NCBI RefSeq assembly: GCF_021533215.1
Contig: NZ_JAJNKA010000005.1
Span: 356,279-420,278 of the forward strand
Length of the DNA stretch: 64,000 bases
Reading direction: 5' to 3'
Origin: Portibacter lacus
Lineage (GTDB): Bacteria; Bacteroidota; Bacteroidia; Chitinophagales; Saprospiraceae
Under the pieces are notes generated by a model. That model was not told where the DNA came from. It searched no databases and saw only the letters and a list, made by a program, of their open reading frames with translations. Numbering within the stretch: position 1 is the stretch's first letter; each line of letters begins with the position of its first letter. Shown in pieces: positions 28,558 through 37,606 of the stretch. The position numbers and the translations under genes were made by a program.

Positions 28558-28830
28558 ATGAACGTATTTAATAGCATTCAGAAATACTTAGAGAAGAAAG
28601 AGCAAAATGCAGAAGTTAGCGCTCCCGAAGGATTTTGTCCTAACTGTTGGGGACACCAAGAATATGGAGGAGATTTCTTTGAAGCAATGAGGGTGGAAGA
28701 AATTGACTTATTAAATATTGAGGAAAAGAAAGGGTGGATTCAAGCGTATGCTGAAAAGAATTTGTTAGGTATCCAATTGCAGAAGAAAGATCAAGGTTTA
28801 GTTTGCAGCACATGTAATATTGCTTTATAA
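28558..28830 (+). CDS. Small zinc-ribbon-like protein
   Basis: This 90-residue protein has two CxxC pairs, Cys27/Cys30 (CPNC) and Cys83/Cys86 (CSTC), separated by an acidic helical segment, as in a split zinc ribbon. I recognise no named family. It lies 11 bases upstream of msrA, so the two are probably one transcript and the protein may share a redox or oxidative-stress role (inference from position only). Confidence 0.8.
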   Translation: MNVFNSIQKYLEKKEQNAEVSAPEGFCPNCWGHQEYGGDFFEAMRVEEIDLLNIEEKKGWIQAYAEKNLLGIQLQKKDQGLVCSTCNIAL

Positions 28831-28841
28831 AAATATAAATA

Positions 28842-29369
28842 ATGAATATTAAAAGATTAATAATAGGGGGAGGATGTTTCTGGTGTACGGAAGCGATCTT
28901 CACAGAAGTAGACGGAGTGGAAAAAGTGGTGAGTGGCTATTCAGGTGGTCAAGTTGAGAATCCTAGCTACAGAGAGGTTTGCGGAGGAAGAACAGGTCAT
29001 GCGGAAGTTGTAGAGATTACATATAATAGTGATGTCGTAAGCATAGAAAATCTATTGCTTATTCACCTAGTAACTCATGATCCTACCACTTTAAATAGAC
29101 AAGGAGCAGATCGTGGTACACAATACAGAAGTATTATTTTTTATGCTGATGAAGCTGAAAAGAGGATTGCTGAGAAAGTTATGCTAGAAGTTCAGACAGC
29201 ATATGATGATCCCATCGTAACAGCATTGAAACCAGTTGAGACGTTTTATAAAGCAGAAGCAGAACATCAAGACTACTATAAAAACAATGCTAATGCGGGA
29301 TATTGTCAAGCAGTGATTGCTCCGAAATTGACAAAGTTCCGGAAGATATATCAGAAATTAAAAAAGTAA
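28842..29369 (+). CDS. msrA: Peptide-methionine (S)-S-oxide reductase
   Basis: This 175-residue enzyme reduces methionine-S-sulphoxide in proteins. The catalytic motif GGGCFWCTEAIF holds Cys12 and Cys15; DPTTLNRQGADRGTQYRS and AEAEHQDYYKNN complete the active site. The C-terminal AGYCQAVIAPKL holds a likely recycling Cys. No MsrB domain is fused. Second gene of a two-gene transcript, followed by a strong hairpin. Confidence 0.96.
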   Translation: MNIKRLIIGGGCFWCTEAIFTEVDGVEKVVSGYSGGQVENPSYREVCGGRTGHAEVVEITYNSDVVSIENLLLIHLVTHDPTTLNRQGADRGTQYRSIIFYADEAEKRIAEKVMLEVQTAYDDPIVTALKPVETFYKAEAEHQDYYKNNANAGYCQAVIAPKLTKFRKIYQKLKK

Positions 29370-29386
29370 CTTGAGTTTTGGTTAAG

Positions 29387-29423
29387 GATATACCAGGGTC
29401 ACAAACGCTGATCCTGGCATATC
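29387..29423 (+). terminator. Hairpin after msrA
   Basis: GATATACCAGGGTCA and TGATCCTGGCATATC pair over 15 bases (two G-U pairs) across a seven-base loop. The tail TCTTAAG has few T, so it may act as an mRNA 3' end rather than a classical terminator. Confidence 0.6.
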
Positions 29424-29587
29424 TCTTAAGTTATAAATGCAAAAGCAACAGAGCTTTTGTTAAAAGCTAAAGGTTGGTAATTTCAATAAATCAGCCACGA
29501 TAAAACTAATTCTACGCGAGAAGAGTTGTAACTTGCAAAAGTTGGGCAGTTCATTGTTCAGTATTAATTATTAAAAATTTATAGATA

Positions 29588-30037
29588 ATGAGTCTTGAAA
29601 AGACATTGATGGTAGACCTCAAAGAGGCGATGAAAGCAAAAGATCAAGCAGCACTTAGAAGTATTCGTGCTATTAAAGCTGCAATATTAATCATGAAAAC
29701 AGATGGCTCTGGTAATGAAGTGGATGAAGCAGCGGAGATAAAAATTTTGCAGAAGCTTGTTAAACAAAGAAGGGATTCGTTAGAGATATTTGAAAAACAA
29801 GACCGCGAAGATTTAGCTGTTAAGGAAAGAGAAGAAATTGCTGTAATCGAAAAATACCTTCCAGCACAGATGTCAGAGGATGAAATAAAATCACATGTAT
29901 CAGCGATTATTGCTGAAACAGGCGCAGCTGGAATGAAGGATATGGGAAAAGTTATGGGCGCGGCCAATAAAAAAATGGCTGGCAAAGCAGATGGGAAGAC
30001 TATCGCTAGCGTAGTTAAAGCGCTGCTAAGTTCATAA
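29588..30037 (+). CDS. GatB/YqeY-domain protein
   Basis: This 149-residue cytoplasmic protein matches the YqeY family in length and in MKAKDQAALRSIRAIKAAI, EIAVIEKYLPAQMSEDEI and DMGKVMGAANKKMAGKADGKTI. The family resembles the tail domain of the GatB amidotransferase subunit and is thought to bind tRNA, but its role is unsettled. It stands alone with a clear terminator. Confidence 0.93.
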   Translation: MSLEKTLMVDLKEAMKAKDQAALRSIRAIKAAILIMKTDGSGNEVDEAAEIKILQKLVKQRRDSLEIFEKQDREDLAVKEREEIAVIEKYLPAQMSEDEIKSHVSAIIAETGAAGMKDMGKVMGAANKKMAGKADGKTIASVVKALLSS

Positions 30038-30062
30038 AATACAAGTAAATTGTAATAAAAGC

Positions 30063-30098
30063 AATGACCGATAATTCAATGATTATCGGTCATTTTTT
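30063..30098 (+). terminator. Rho-independent terminator after yqeY
   Basis: AATGACCGATAAT pairs with ATTATCGGTCATT across a six-base loop and is followed by T6. The following minus-strand gene ends at 30118, so it may act in both directions. Confidence 0.9.
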
Positions 30099-30117
30099 AT
30101 TTATAGCATTTCTATTC

Positions 30118-30681
30118 TTAATCGATTTCTAAAACCTCCATGATTTCATCTAACTCATCGAAAGATTTGAATCCGACCTTATCTTCTTCACCTCCACGTA
30201 GTACAATTCCCTCTGGTTTTACAGTAGTGAGAACGTGCTCGTATTCGTCAGGCGCGATGTTTAAGTCAAGATAACAAGTCGAAGCAGCGCAGATTTCTTT
30301 GATGCGGTCCATTTCATTTTCGAGATCAAAAGCAGGGTTCTCCGATCTCAGGATATAGGTTCCCGGTCCAGGAATTCCATTTTCTAAAATAATTTCTCTA
30401 ATCGTAGGTTTGTCAAAAACCCAATCAGCAGGGCACAAAGGATCTAGTTGAATATAATCAAGACCTATTTCTTCGGATGCGCTTGAGATTTGATCGAAAG
30501 AATCAACACTACTGAATTCACCAATAATCTCAGGTCCACTGATCCAGTTCTTAAAGGCATTTGCTTGAGGAATGGAAACTACATTTAGGTCGAATCCCAT
30601 AAAATCAACTCCCCAAGCTGCAAAATATCTTGCATCAGTCAGGTTACTTACAGAAGAAGCAATTACTTTTGTTTTTAGCAT
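30118..30681 (-). CDS. TrpF-like protein lacking the canonical N-terminal catalytic motif
   Basis: This 187-residue protein looks like a phosphoribosylanthranilate isomerase barrel: KVIASSVSNLTDARYFAAWG aligns with the KICGIT..LEDA start of TrpF, and PEGIVLRGGEEDKVGFKSFDEL with its phosphate-binding end. The catalytic Cys of KICG is missing and the strand is two residues longer. The frame is intact, so it is probably a repurposed paralogue rather than a working TrpF. No other tryptophan genes are nearby. It is divergent from the ATL gene with 21 bases between. Confidence 0.65.
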   Translation of the reverse strand: MLKTKVIASSVSNLTDARYFAAWGVDFMGFDLNVVSIPQANAFKNWISGPEIIGEFSSVDSFDQISSASEEIGLDYIQLDPLCPADWVFDKPTIREIILENGIPGPGTYILRSENPAFDLENEMDRIKEICAASTCYLDLNIAPDEYEHVLTTVKPEGIVLRGGEEDKVGFKSFDELDEIMEVLEID

Positions 30682-30702
30682 AGTGCAAAAATATATTTAA
30701 AG

Positions 30703-31032
30703 ATGAAAAGACCACATTATTTTGAACAAGTTCTTGAAACAGCTCGATTAATTCCGGAAGGTCGAGTGAGTACTTATGGTGCAATTGCTGATTTTTTAGC
30801 GCTGGGATCTGCCAGAATGGTAGGTTGGGCGATGAAGAATAGTTTTAATTCAGAAGAACTAGTGCCGGCACATCGTGTTGTAAATGGAAAAGGAGAACTG
30901 AGTGGTCGAAATGCATTTGAACATCCAGACTTAATGGCGGAATTGCTTATATCAGAGGGTGTAGAAGTTAAGAATAACAAAGTAGTCCGGTTTTCAGAAG
31001 TTTTTTGGCATCCAAGAGAAATGTATGAATGA
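30703..31032 (+). CDS. Alkyltransferase-like (ATL) DNA-damage-recognition protein
   Basis: This 109-residue protein is a stand-alone methyltransferase DNA-binding domain of the MGMT family (IPEGRVSTYGAIADFL, GSARMVGWAM). In place of the PCHR active site it has PAHR at 55-58, so the methyl-accepting Cys is replaced by Ala56. Such ATL proteins bind O6-alkylguanine and hand it to nucleotide-excision repair, and this would be its inferred role. The Arg38 finger region is present. Confidence 0.88.
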   Translation: MKRPHYFEQVLETARLIPEGRVSTYGAIADFLALGSARMVGWAMKNSFNSEELVPAHRVVNGKGELSGRNAFEHPDLMAELLISEGVEVKNNKVVRFSEVFWHPREMYE

Positions 31033-31165
31033 TTTGGGTTAATATTTTGTTAATCAATTAAATTTTGAAATTAATAGTGGATAAATTATATTTTTGACAC
31101 TGAAATGTTTTATCAACTCATTTAATGTCAATTTATAAATAAAGACAAAAATTAAAATACGATAT

Positions 31166-31585
31166 ATGAAAAAAATTAGCTTTCTTTTTGCATTCTTTTT
31201 TGCGGTAGCTTTATCCGCGCAGAGCCCTATTGGAATTTGGAAAACCATTGATGATGAATCAGGAGAACCCAAATCTCACGTTGAAATCTATGAAAAGGAT
31301 GGAAAAATATTCGGAAAAGTTGTGAAATTACTTCCTAAAGCCACTACAGATGTATGCATAGATTGTCCAGGTGATCTAAATGGCAAGAGCCTTTTAGAAA
31401 TGGATATTATCTGGGATCTTGAAGAATACAAGGATTACTGGAGTTATGGCCATATCATTGACCCAGCAAATGGCAAGGAATATAAACTAAGTATTTGGCT
31501 GGAAGATGCTGATACCCTTAAAGTTAGGGGTTATATTGGTATCTCTGCCTTAGGTAGAAATCAAATGTGGTATAGAGTTAAATAA
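31166..31585 (+). CDS. DUF2147-domain secreted protein
   Basis: This 139-residue protein has a signal peptide (MKKISFLFAFFFAVALSAQ) and the DUF2147 pattern: SPIGIWKTIDDESGEPKSHV, a CIDCPGD segment, IWDLEEYKDYW and DADTLKVRGYIGI. The domain is a small beta-barrel of unknown function in the periplasm. Single gene with its own terminator. Confidence 0.92.
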   Translation: MKKISFLFAFFFAVALSAQSPIGIWKTIDDESGEPKSHVEIYEKDGKIFGKVVKLLPKATTDVCIDCPGDLNGKSLLEMDIIWDLEEYKDYWSYGHIIDPANGKEYKLSIWLEDADTLKVRGYIGISALGRNQMWYRVK

Positions 31586-31643
31586 AAACTTTATCTTCAT
31601 AAGATATTATTCCTAATTTAATTAGGATGTATATAAGCGTATG

Positions 31644-31678
31644 GGGAAAGATGGGGTCAACTCATCTTTCCCTTTTTT
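31644..31678 (+). terminator. Rho-independent terminator after the DUF2147 gene
   Basis: GGGAAAGATG pairs with CATCTTTCCC across a nine-base loop and is followed by T6. Confidence 0.9.
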
Positions 31679-31844
31679 ATTTTTAGTATTTGAAATAGCG
31701 CTTATCTGACATAAATGTCTTTCATATTGATTCTGAATATATTATCATTAATTTTATTTGTTAGGAAGGGGTATTTTACACAATAAAATATTCAAATAAT
31801 TTGTTTTTAAAGTCATATGAATTTAATAAACCAAAATATACTAT

Positions 31845-32063
31845 ATGATGCAAACTTACACCGAACAAGATTTAATACGTTTCATTTACAAAGAAGTAGA
31901 AATATGTGAGTATTTCGAAATAGACTACGCTGTTCAGAATGATACTCAACTAAAAGAAGAGTATCAATCGATCAAGGAATCAGTGGATGCACTTCCTAAA
32001 GTTTCATTCAATCCTTCAGCTAACAGTCTTAATAGCATTCTTTCTTACGCTGCTATGGTGTAA
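31845..32063 (+). CDS. Small conserved-looking cytoplasmic protein of unknown function
   Basis: This 72-residue protein (TEQDLIRFIYKEVEICEYFEI then NSLNSILSYAAMV) resembles short Bacteroidota proteins of about 70 residues with a predicted helical fold, but the function is unknown. It has its own terminator directly after the stop, and the 258-base upstream region leaves room for a promoter. I consider it real because the coding pattern is good and it is cleanly bounded. Confidence 0.75.
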   Translation: MMQTYTEQDLIRFIYKEVEICEYFEIDYAVQNDTQLKEEYQSIKESVDALPKVSFNPSANSLNSILSYAAMV

Positions 32064-32082
32064 ATAGAAACGAACAAATAAA

Positions 32083-32113
32083 AAAGCCTTAGAGCGTTCT
32101 CTAAGGCTTTTTT
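32083..32113 (+). terminator. Rho-independent terminator after the 72-residue protein gene
   Basis: AAAGCCTTAGAG pairs with CTCTAAGGCTTT across CGTT, followed by T-rich sequence and preceded by A-rich sequence. Confidence 0.92.
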
Positions 32114-32288
32114 ATTTGGATTTATTCAGCACAGCATTAGCTTATTTCTATTCAATGGTCCTTAAATCATGATATTTTTGATCTAATGGCGATATCTATT
32201 ACAAATTTTCAAAATTATCTTTTGTTGCATTACTGAACTTTAAATGGTATTAACTACATTTAGCGCTCTAATCTTAAAAATAATAACT

Positions 32289-32906
32289 ATGAAAATTTTA
32301 CCTTTTGTTTTAATGTTTTTTATGCTGGCTGCATGTAATACTAAAAAGCCCATTTCAGGGAAAATGATGGACGCTACATCATTATTCAATGGAAAGAACC
32401 TAGATGGCTGGATCATTTACGGAACGGAGAAGTGGTTTGTTAAAGATGGTGAGTTGGTATGTGAAAGTGGACCAGACAAAGCATATGGATATTTAGGCAC
32501 AGAAGGAAAATATAAAGACTTCGAGTTAAGTGTTGACTTTCTTCAAGAAGCGAATGGAAATAGTGGAGTTTTTATCAGGTCCTCTGTGGACGGAACTAAA
32601 GTTTCAGGATGGCAAGCAGAAGTTGCACCTCCAGGAAATAGCACAGGTGGTATATACGAATCATACGGACGTGGTTGGTTAATCAAGCCTGACCCTGCTT
32701 TAGATTCAGCATTGAAAATGGGAGAGTGGAACACAATGAAAATTAGAGCTGTAGGAGATAAACTTACTACTTGGTTGAATGGAACTGAGATGATCTCAAT
32801 TGAAGATGAAAAAATAGGTGCTGCAACAGGACAAGTGGCTTTGCAAATCCATGATGGTGGTGGAATTAGAGTGAGATGGAAAAACATTTACATCAAAGAA
32901 CTATAG
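32289..32906 (+). CDS. DUF1080 (3-keto-disaccharide hydrolase-like) lipoprotein
   Basis: I chose the ATG at 32289 since it gives a lipoprotein signal (MKILPFVLMFFMLAAC, lipobox MLAAC, Cys16). The 205-residue protein is a concanavalin-like beta-sandwich of the DUF1080 type: SLFNGKNLDGWIIYGTEKWF, YKDFELSVDFL, NSGVFIRSS and LQIHDGGGIRVRWKNIYIKEL. Family members hydrolyse keto-disaccharides or bind glycans. Its stop is immediately followed by the GTG start of a GH29 gene, so the two act together. Confidence 0.9.
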   Translation: MKILPFVLMFFMLAACNTKKPISGKMMDATSLFNGKNLDGWIIYGTEKWFVKDGELVCESGPDKAYGYLGTEGKYKDFELSVDFLQEANGNSGVFIRSSVDGTKVSGWQAEVAPPGNSTGGIYESYGRGWLIKPDPALDSALKMGEWNTMKIRAVGDKLTTWLNGTEMISIEDEKIGAATGQVALQIHDGGGIRVRWKNIYIKEL

Positions 32907-34169
32907 GTGAGATTATTAATTCTAAATATATTTCTCTTTTTATCTGTTCTCGGCTTTGGTCAAGTGGATAAAATGGAGTGGTTTGATGATGCTAAGCTTG
33001 GCATCTTTATCCACTACGGTGTTTATTCAGTGAATGGCATAGACGAGTCGTGGTCCTTTTTCAATAACTATATTTCCCATGAGGACTATATGGATCAGCT
33101 GAAAAAGTTTAACGGAGAAAAATATGATGCGACACAATGGGCTAGCTTGATTAAGAAATCAGGTGCCCAGTACGCCGTGCTGACTTCTAAACATCACGAT
33201 GGTGTCGCATTGTGGGATTCGGAAGTCGGATCATTAAAAACCAATAAAGACTATGTTGCCCCTTTTGTAAGTGCAATTCGAAACGAAGGGCTTAAAGTCG
33301 GAATTTATTATTCTATTCTAGATTGGTCACATCCAGATTACGATGTGTACAAAAGGAATAAAAAGCGTTATAACATAAAAGAAGATCCGGCCAGATGGGA
33401 GAATTTTACCACATTTAACCATGGGCAGATTAAAGAGTTAAGTGATCGATTTAATCCAGATTTATGGTGGTTCGATGGCGACTGGGAGCATAGTGCAGCA
33501 GAATGGAAAGCTCCGGAAATAAAAAGTTTAATCCAAAGTAAAAACCCGAACGCAATTATCAATTCAAGGTTGACTAACCAGGGTGACTACGATACTCCGG
33601 AACAAGGAGTTCCACTGACCAGTCCGGAGAACAATCACTGGGAACTTTGCTTGACGTCTAATGACTCTTGGGGTTACCAGCCTAATGATAAAAATTATAA
33701 AACGACGAACCAGGTGATTAGAATCTTGGTCGATTGTATTCAGATGGGCGGGAACTTACTCCTTGATATCGGACCGAAACCAGATGGTACCATACCTGAA
33801 GAGCAAGTAGAAATACTAGAAGGTGTGGGACGGTGGATGAATAAGCACAAAGGGGATGTCTATGACATGCAGAAAGGAATTCCTCCTGGATATTATTACG
33901 GTGCTACGGCTTTATCTAGAGATTCCACGATACTTTATTTATTTCTAGATTATAACCCGAATGAAGAAATTGTAATCAAGGGTTTAGAAAATGAAGTTAA
34001 CCGTGTGTGGGTAGTCGGAAATGGAACGAAATTGAGACATCGCGTAATGAGTCGGCCATATTGGAGCAATAAGCCAGGGCTACTATACATCGATGTTCCA
34101 GATGATGTTTTGGATAAGGATGTTACGGTTTTAGCACTTTTGCTTGATGGCAAAATCAAATTAGAGTAA
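32907..34169 (+). CDS. GH29 alpha-L-fucosidase
   Basis: This 420-residue enzyme begins at a GTG directly after the DUF1080 stop and has a signal peptide (to about Q19). GH29 signs are KLGIFIHYGVYSVNG, YAVLTSKHHDGVALWDS and LWWFDGDWEH with nucleophile Asp190. It hydrolyses alpha-L-fucosyl linkages, probably in the periplasm. The C-terminus lacks the usual extra carbohydrate-binding module. It ends four bases from the convergent acyl-CoA ligase gene. Confidence 0.93.
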   Translation: MRLLILNIFLFLSVLGFGQVDKMEWFDDAKLGIFIHYGVYSVNGIDESWSFFNNYISHEDYMDQLKKFNGEKYDATQWASLIKKSGAQYAVLTSKHHDGVALWDSEVGSLKTNKDYVAPFVSAIRNEGLKVGIYYSILDWSHPDYDVYKRNKKRYNIKEDPARWENFTTFNHGQIKELSDRFNPDLWWFDGDWEHSAAEWKAPEIKSLIQSKNPNAIINSRLTNQGDYDTPEQGVPLTSPENNHWELCLTSNDSWGYQPNDKNYKTTNQVIRILVDCIQMGGNLLLDIGPKPDGTIPEEQVEILEGVGRWMNKHKGDVYDMQKGIPPGYYYGATALSRDSTILYLFLDYNPNEEIVIKGLENEVNRVWVVGNGTKLRHRVMSRPYWSNKPGLLYIDVPDDVLDKDVTVLALLLDGKIKLE

Positions 34170-34173
34170 TCTA

Positions 34174-35910
34174 TTAAACTTTATACATCAGTTCAATTTC
34201 CTTGCTAAATTTTTCAAGAATAGACTTCCTTTTGAGTTTTAATGTTGGGGTATATTCACCACTATCTATAGACCATTCTTTATGCAAGAGATGAAACTTT
34301 TTGATGTATTCGTGTCTTTTTAGAACAAGGTTTTCTTTGTCAATGATATCCTGGAATGCCTCCACAACTTTCGGATGGAGAACCATGTATTGTGGTGCTG
34401 TCCAGTGAACCTTGTTCTGTTCACACCAAACTTCTAAGAGTTCAAAATTAGGGACTATGAGCGCAGTCAGATATGGTCTTTTGTATCCGATAATCATGCA
34501 TTGATCGATGAGACTATGAATTCGGATCTTATTCTCGATGACTTGGGGAGCGACATACTGACCGCTTGATGTTTTGAAAATGTTCTTCTGACGATCAGTT
34601 ATCTGCAAGAATCGTTTATTTACAAACTTACCGACATCCCCCGTGTGGAAGTAGCCATTTTCGTCTATTTTTTCTTTTGTCAATGCCTCATTCTTATAGT
34701 ATCCAAGCATTACATTAGGACCTTTGACGATAATTTCACCTTCACCATTTTCATCTGGTTTATAAATTCTTACATCGACAGAAGGAATAGGAATACCTAC
34801 CGTTCCGAACTTATTACCTCCAGCTTCGAATCGGTTAAACGAAACAATCGGTGAAGTTTCTGTTAGCCCATAACCTTCCCTAATTCTGATTCCAGCATCG
34901 TAGAACAGATAAGAAATATGCGCTGGCATAGAAGCGGCACCTACGATTAAGCCTTCCAGTCGACCACCTAATACATTTCTCCACTTTCTGAAAACAAGAA
35001 GATCGCAGATCATTAATTCGAGTCTTTTCAGTGGATTAGCACTGTGTTTTCTCCCTTTTTTGCTACTCACAAGTGCCCACTTAATAATCCTCTTCTTGAT
35101 AGGTCCAGCACTCTTAATGGCTTTATTGATATGATCATAAACTTTCTCTAGAACACGTGGAACACTGGTCATATAATGTGGCCGAATATCCTTCACACTA
35201 GGGATTAAGGTTTTGGGATCTTTTATGTAGTAAATACTTGCACCTACCGTTAAATAAGTATACACTGCGACGCGCTCGAAAATATGTGACAATGGCAGAT
35301 AACTTGCTGCGATGTGTTTATGATGGATAGGTAATAGAGAGATAACGGACTTAATATTACTAATAATATTACGATGAGATAACATCACGCCTTTAGGCAG
35401 ACCTGTAGATCCTGAACTATAGACGATAGTAGCGAGGTCATCTGCTTGAATAGGTTTTAGAACAGAGTTTACTGGTTCTTTAAAAAGTATAGAATAATGA
35501 GGATGAGAAGGCATCCTTTCCATTGAATATATGTCAATGTTTTCGGGTAAATATTTTAATTGCTGGCTACCACCGATAAAGATTAATGGTATTTCAGCAT
35601 CTTTTAGAATGTGCAAAACATCTTCTTGTGATGCATTCCCATGAATAGGAACACTGATGTTCCCAGATTTCATAATTGCATAGTCGATAATATTCCAATA
35701 AGGCGACCCGTAATCAGCATAGATGCCGATGTTTGTTGGATTGTTGTGTAATTGCGAAAGCCCTTGACTTAATCTGTTTATTTGGTCGCAAATCTCATTT
35801 ATGGACAGACTAAACCATTTTCCATTTTCTATAATGCAGATGGCTTCTTGGTTAGGATACTTTCCTTTTTGATAATAAGGAATATCATACAATAGATTTA
35901 ATGGCTCCAT
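34174..35910 (-). CDS. Long-chain fatty-acid-CoA ligase (AMP-binding family)
   Basis: This 578-residue ligase activates fatty acids to acyl-CoA. The AMP-binding motif VYSSGSTGLPKGVMLSH is near 170, with REGYGLTETSPIVSFNR and the GYFHTGDVG motif further on. It resembles FadD15/long-chain synthetases of Bacteroidota in length. It is monocistronic, divergent from the TPR gene and convergent with the fucosidase. Confidence 0.95.
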   Translation of the reverse strand: MEPLNLLYDIPYYQKGKYPNQEAICIIENGKWFSLSINEICDQINRLSQGLSQLHNNPTNIGIYADYGSPYWNIIDYAIMKSGNISVPIHGNASQEDVLHILKDAEIPLIFIGGSQQLKYLPENIDIYSMERMPSHPHYSILFKEPVNSVLKPIQADDLATIVYSSGSTGLPKGVMLSHRNIISNIKSVISLLPIHHKHIAASYLPLSHIFERVAVYTYLTVGASIYYIKDPKTLIPSVKDIRPHYMTSVPRVLEKVYDHINKAIKSAGPIKKRIIKWALVSSKKGRKHSANPLKRLELMICDLLVFRKWRNVLGGRLEGLIVGAASMPAHISYLFYDAGIRIREGYGLTETSPIVSFNRFEAGGNKFGTVGIPIPSVDVRIYKPDENGEGEIIVKGPNVMLGYYKNEALTKEKIDENGYFHTGDVGKFVNKRFLQITDRQKNIFKTSSGQYVAPQVIENKIRIHSLIDQCMIIGYKRPYLTALIVPNFELLEVWCEQNKVHWTAPQYMVLHPKVVEAFQDIIDKENLVLKRHEYIKKFHLLHKEWSIDSGEYTPTLKLKRKSILEKFSKEIELMYKV

Positions 35911-35941
35911 CGTCCTAAGATATAAAAGTTTGTGAATTATT

Positions 35942-35949
35942 TATCTTTG
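35942..35949 (+). promoter_or_regulatory. -7 promoter box (TATCTTTG) just before the TPR gene
   Basis: TATCTTTG matches TAnnTTTG and ends seven bases before the ATG at 35956, so transcription would begin at or next to the start codon. The -33 element is not clear. Confidence 0.45.
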
Positions 35950-35955
35950 TGCGCA

Positions 35956-37440
35956 ATGAGAAAAACTTGGATTTTATGTCTGTTATTTTTGCCAATGTTT
36001 GCGATGGCGAACAACAACTATAAATTTAGTGAAGATCATAGGACAGCATATGAGTTGATTATTGCTATGCGCTTCGATGAAGCACAAGACTTAATCAAAA
36101 AGATAAAGAGAGATCAACCAGAGGATTTGCTAGTCTACCACATTGAAAACTACATTGACTTCATTAGTATTTTTATTAGTGAAGAAAAAGATGAATTCAA
36201 AGCCAAAGAACCCAATAAAGATATTCGTTTAGCAAAGCTGAAGCAAGGCGATGCTAATGATCCTTACTTCCTGTTTTCGCAAGCAGAGGTCCATCTACAG
36301 TGGGCCATGACTAGAATAAAATTTGAAGAATACTTTTCTGCTGCCTTAGAAGTGAACAAGGCGATAGGTATGTTAGAGGAAAATCAGAATCGGTTTCCTA
36401 ACTTCATTTCGAATAAAAAAAGTCTCAGTATTCTTCATGCAGTAGCGGGAACGATCCCTGATAAATATAAAGGTGTAATAGAGCTAGTTAGCAACTTTAA
36501 TGGCACCATCGACCAGGGACTTTTAGAAATAGAAGAAGTGTTAGCTTACTCGAAGCACAATGATTATTTCTTCGAAAAGGAAGCCGTTGCGATTAAAGCT
36601 ATGATATTACTTCATTTGAAAAACAAAAAGGAAGATTCCTGGAATTTTCTTTCTACCTCTAGTATAAGCCGTGAAGACAATCCCATGGCCACCTTCCTTC
36701 TAGCGAGTACGGCCATGAATTGTGGTCGAAATGAGGAAGCCATTAAGATTTTAAAGAAGAGAACCCGTTCTCCGCGGTATTTTCCTTTCTACTACCTTGA
36801 TTTAATGTTAGGTACAGCGAAATTATCTCGTATGGATAAAGATGCCGATGTGTATATCAAGTCTTATATTCATAATTTTCAGGGCAAGGATTACTTCAAA
36901 GATGCGTATAGAAAATTGGCTTGGCATGCTTTAACAATAATGGATAATGAGAAAGGATATCTAGGGTATATGGAGTTGTGCGAAAGAGTAGGAAATGCAA
37001 ACATTGACGAAGATAAATCCGCTTTGAAAGAAGCAAAGAAGAAGACGGTTCCTCACCGGAAATTACTTAAAGCACGATTGCTTTATGATGGTGGTTACTT
37101 ATCAGATGCGCAAGCAGAATTAGAAAGTATTGACCATGGCGATTTAACATCAGAAGAAAATATAGAGTTTTTATACCGAAAAGCAAGGGTACAGCACAAT
37201 ATGAAAAACATTGACCAAGCATTAATTTTTTACAAGAATTGCCTGAGCATGTGCGGAGATTCGAAATTGTATTATTGCAGTAATTCAGCACTGCAGATGG
37301 GAATTATTTATGAGGAGAAGAATGAAATAGAAGAAGCCAGAGTTTTTTACGAGCGATGTCTTTCTATGAATTCTTCCGAATACAATAATAGTCTACATCA
37401 AAAAGCAAAATCTGGTCTGACTCGAATTCGGAAGCGATAA
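35956..37440 (+). CDS. Secreted tetratricopeptide-repeat protein
   Basis: I chose the ATG at 35956, which gives a signal peptide (MRKTWILCLLFLPMFAMANN); the frame extends to 35932, but a promoter box lies between. The 494-residue product is helical throughout, with TPR-like repeats such as AQAELESIDHGDLTSEENIEFLYRKARVQ and EARVFYERCLSMNSSEYNN. It probably serves as a periplasmic scaffold; the partner is unknown. Confidence 0.88.
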   Translation: MRKTWILCLLFLPMFAMANNNYKFSEDHRTAYELIIAMRFDEAQDLIKKIKRDQPEDLLVYHIENYIDFISIFISEEKDEFKAKEPNKDIRLAKLKQGDANDPYFLFSQAEVHLQWAMTRIKFEEYFSAALEVNKAIGMLEENQNRFPNFISNKKSLSILHAVAGTIPDKYKGVIELVSNFNGTIDQGLLEIEEVLAYSKHNDYFFEKEAVAIKAMILLHLKNKKEDSWNFLSTSSISREDNPMATFLLASTAMNCGRNEEAIKILKKRTRSPRYFPFYYLDLMLGTAKLSRMDKDADVYIKSYIHNFQGKDYFKDAYRKLAWHALTIMDNEKGYLGYMELCERVGNANIDEDKSALKEAKKKTVPHRKLLKARLLYDGGYLSDAQAELESIDHGDLTSEENIEFLYRKARVQHNMKNIDQALIFYKNCLSMCGDSKLYYCSNSALQMGIIYEEKNEIEEARVFYERCLSMNSSEYNNSLHQKAKSGLTRIRKR

Positions 37441-37606
37441 GCAGGAATATTTTCAATGGGAGGTCGCCCGATAAATCATTAAAACGCCGAAAATCCATCT
37501 GACTAACAGGCGTCACTATTCTTTAAATCTTTGATAATCCTTTGATTATAGTCGAAAGTTGTTGAAATTACAAACAATAATCGTCGAGAATTATAGTTTC
37601 CTTTTT

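Noticed and set aside
30118..30681. Reading the TrpF-like gene as a pseudogene
   Set aside because: The frame is complete, with a normal length and conserved-looking C-terminal phosphate region; loss of one motif does not show decay.
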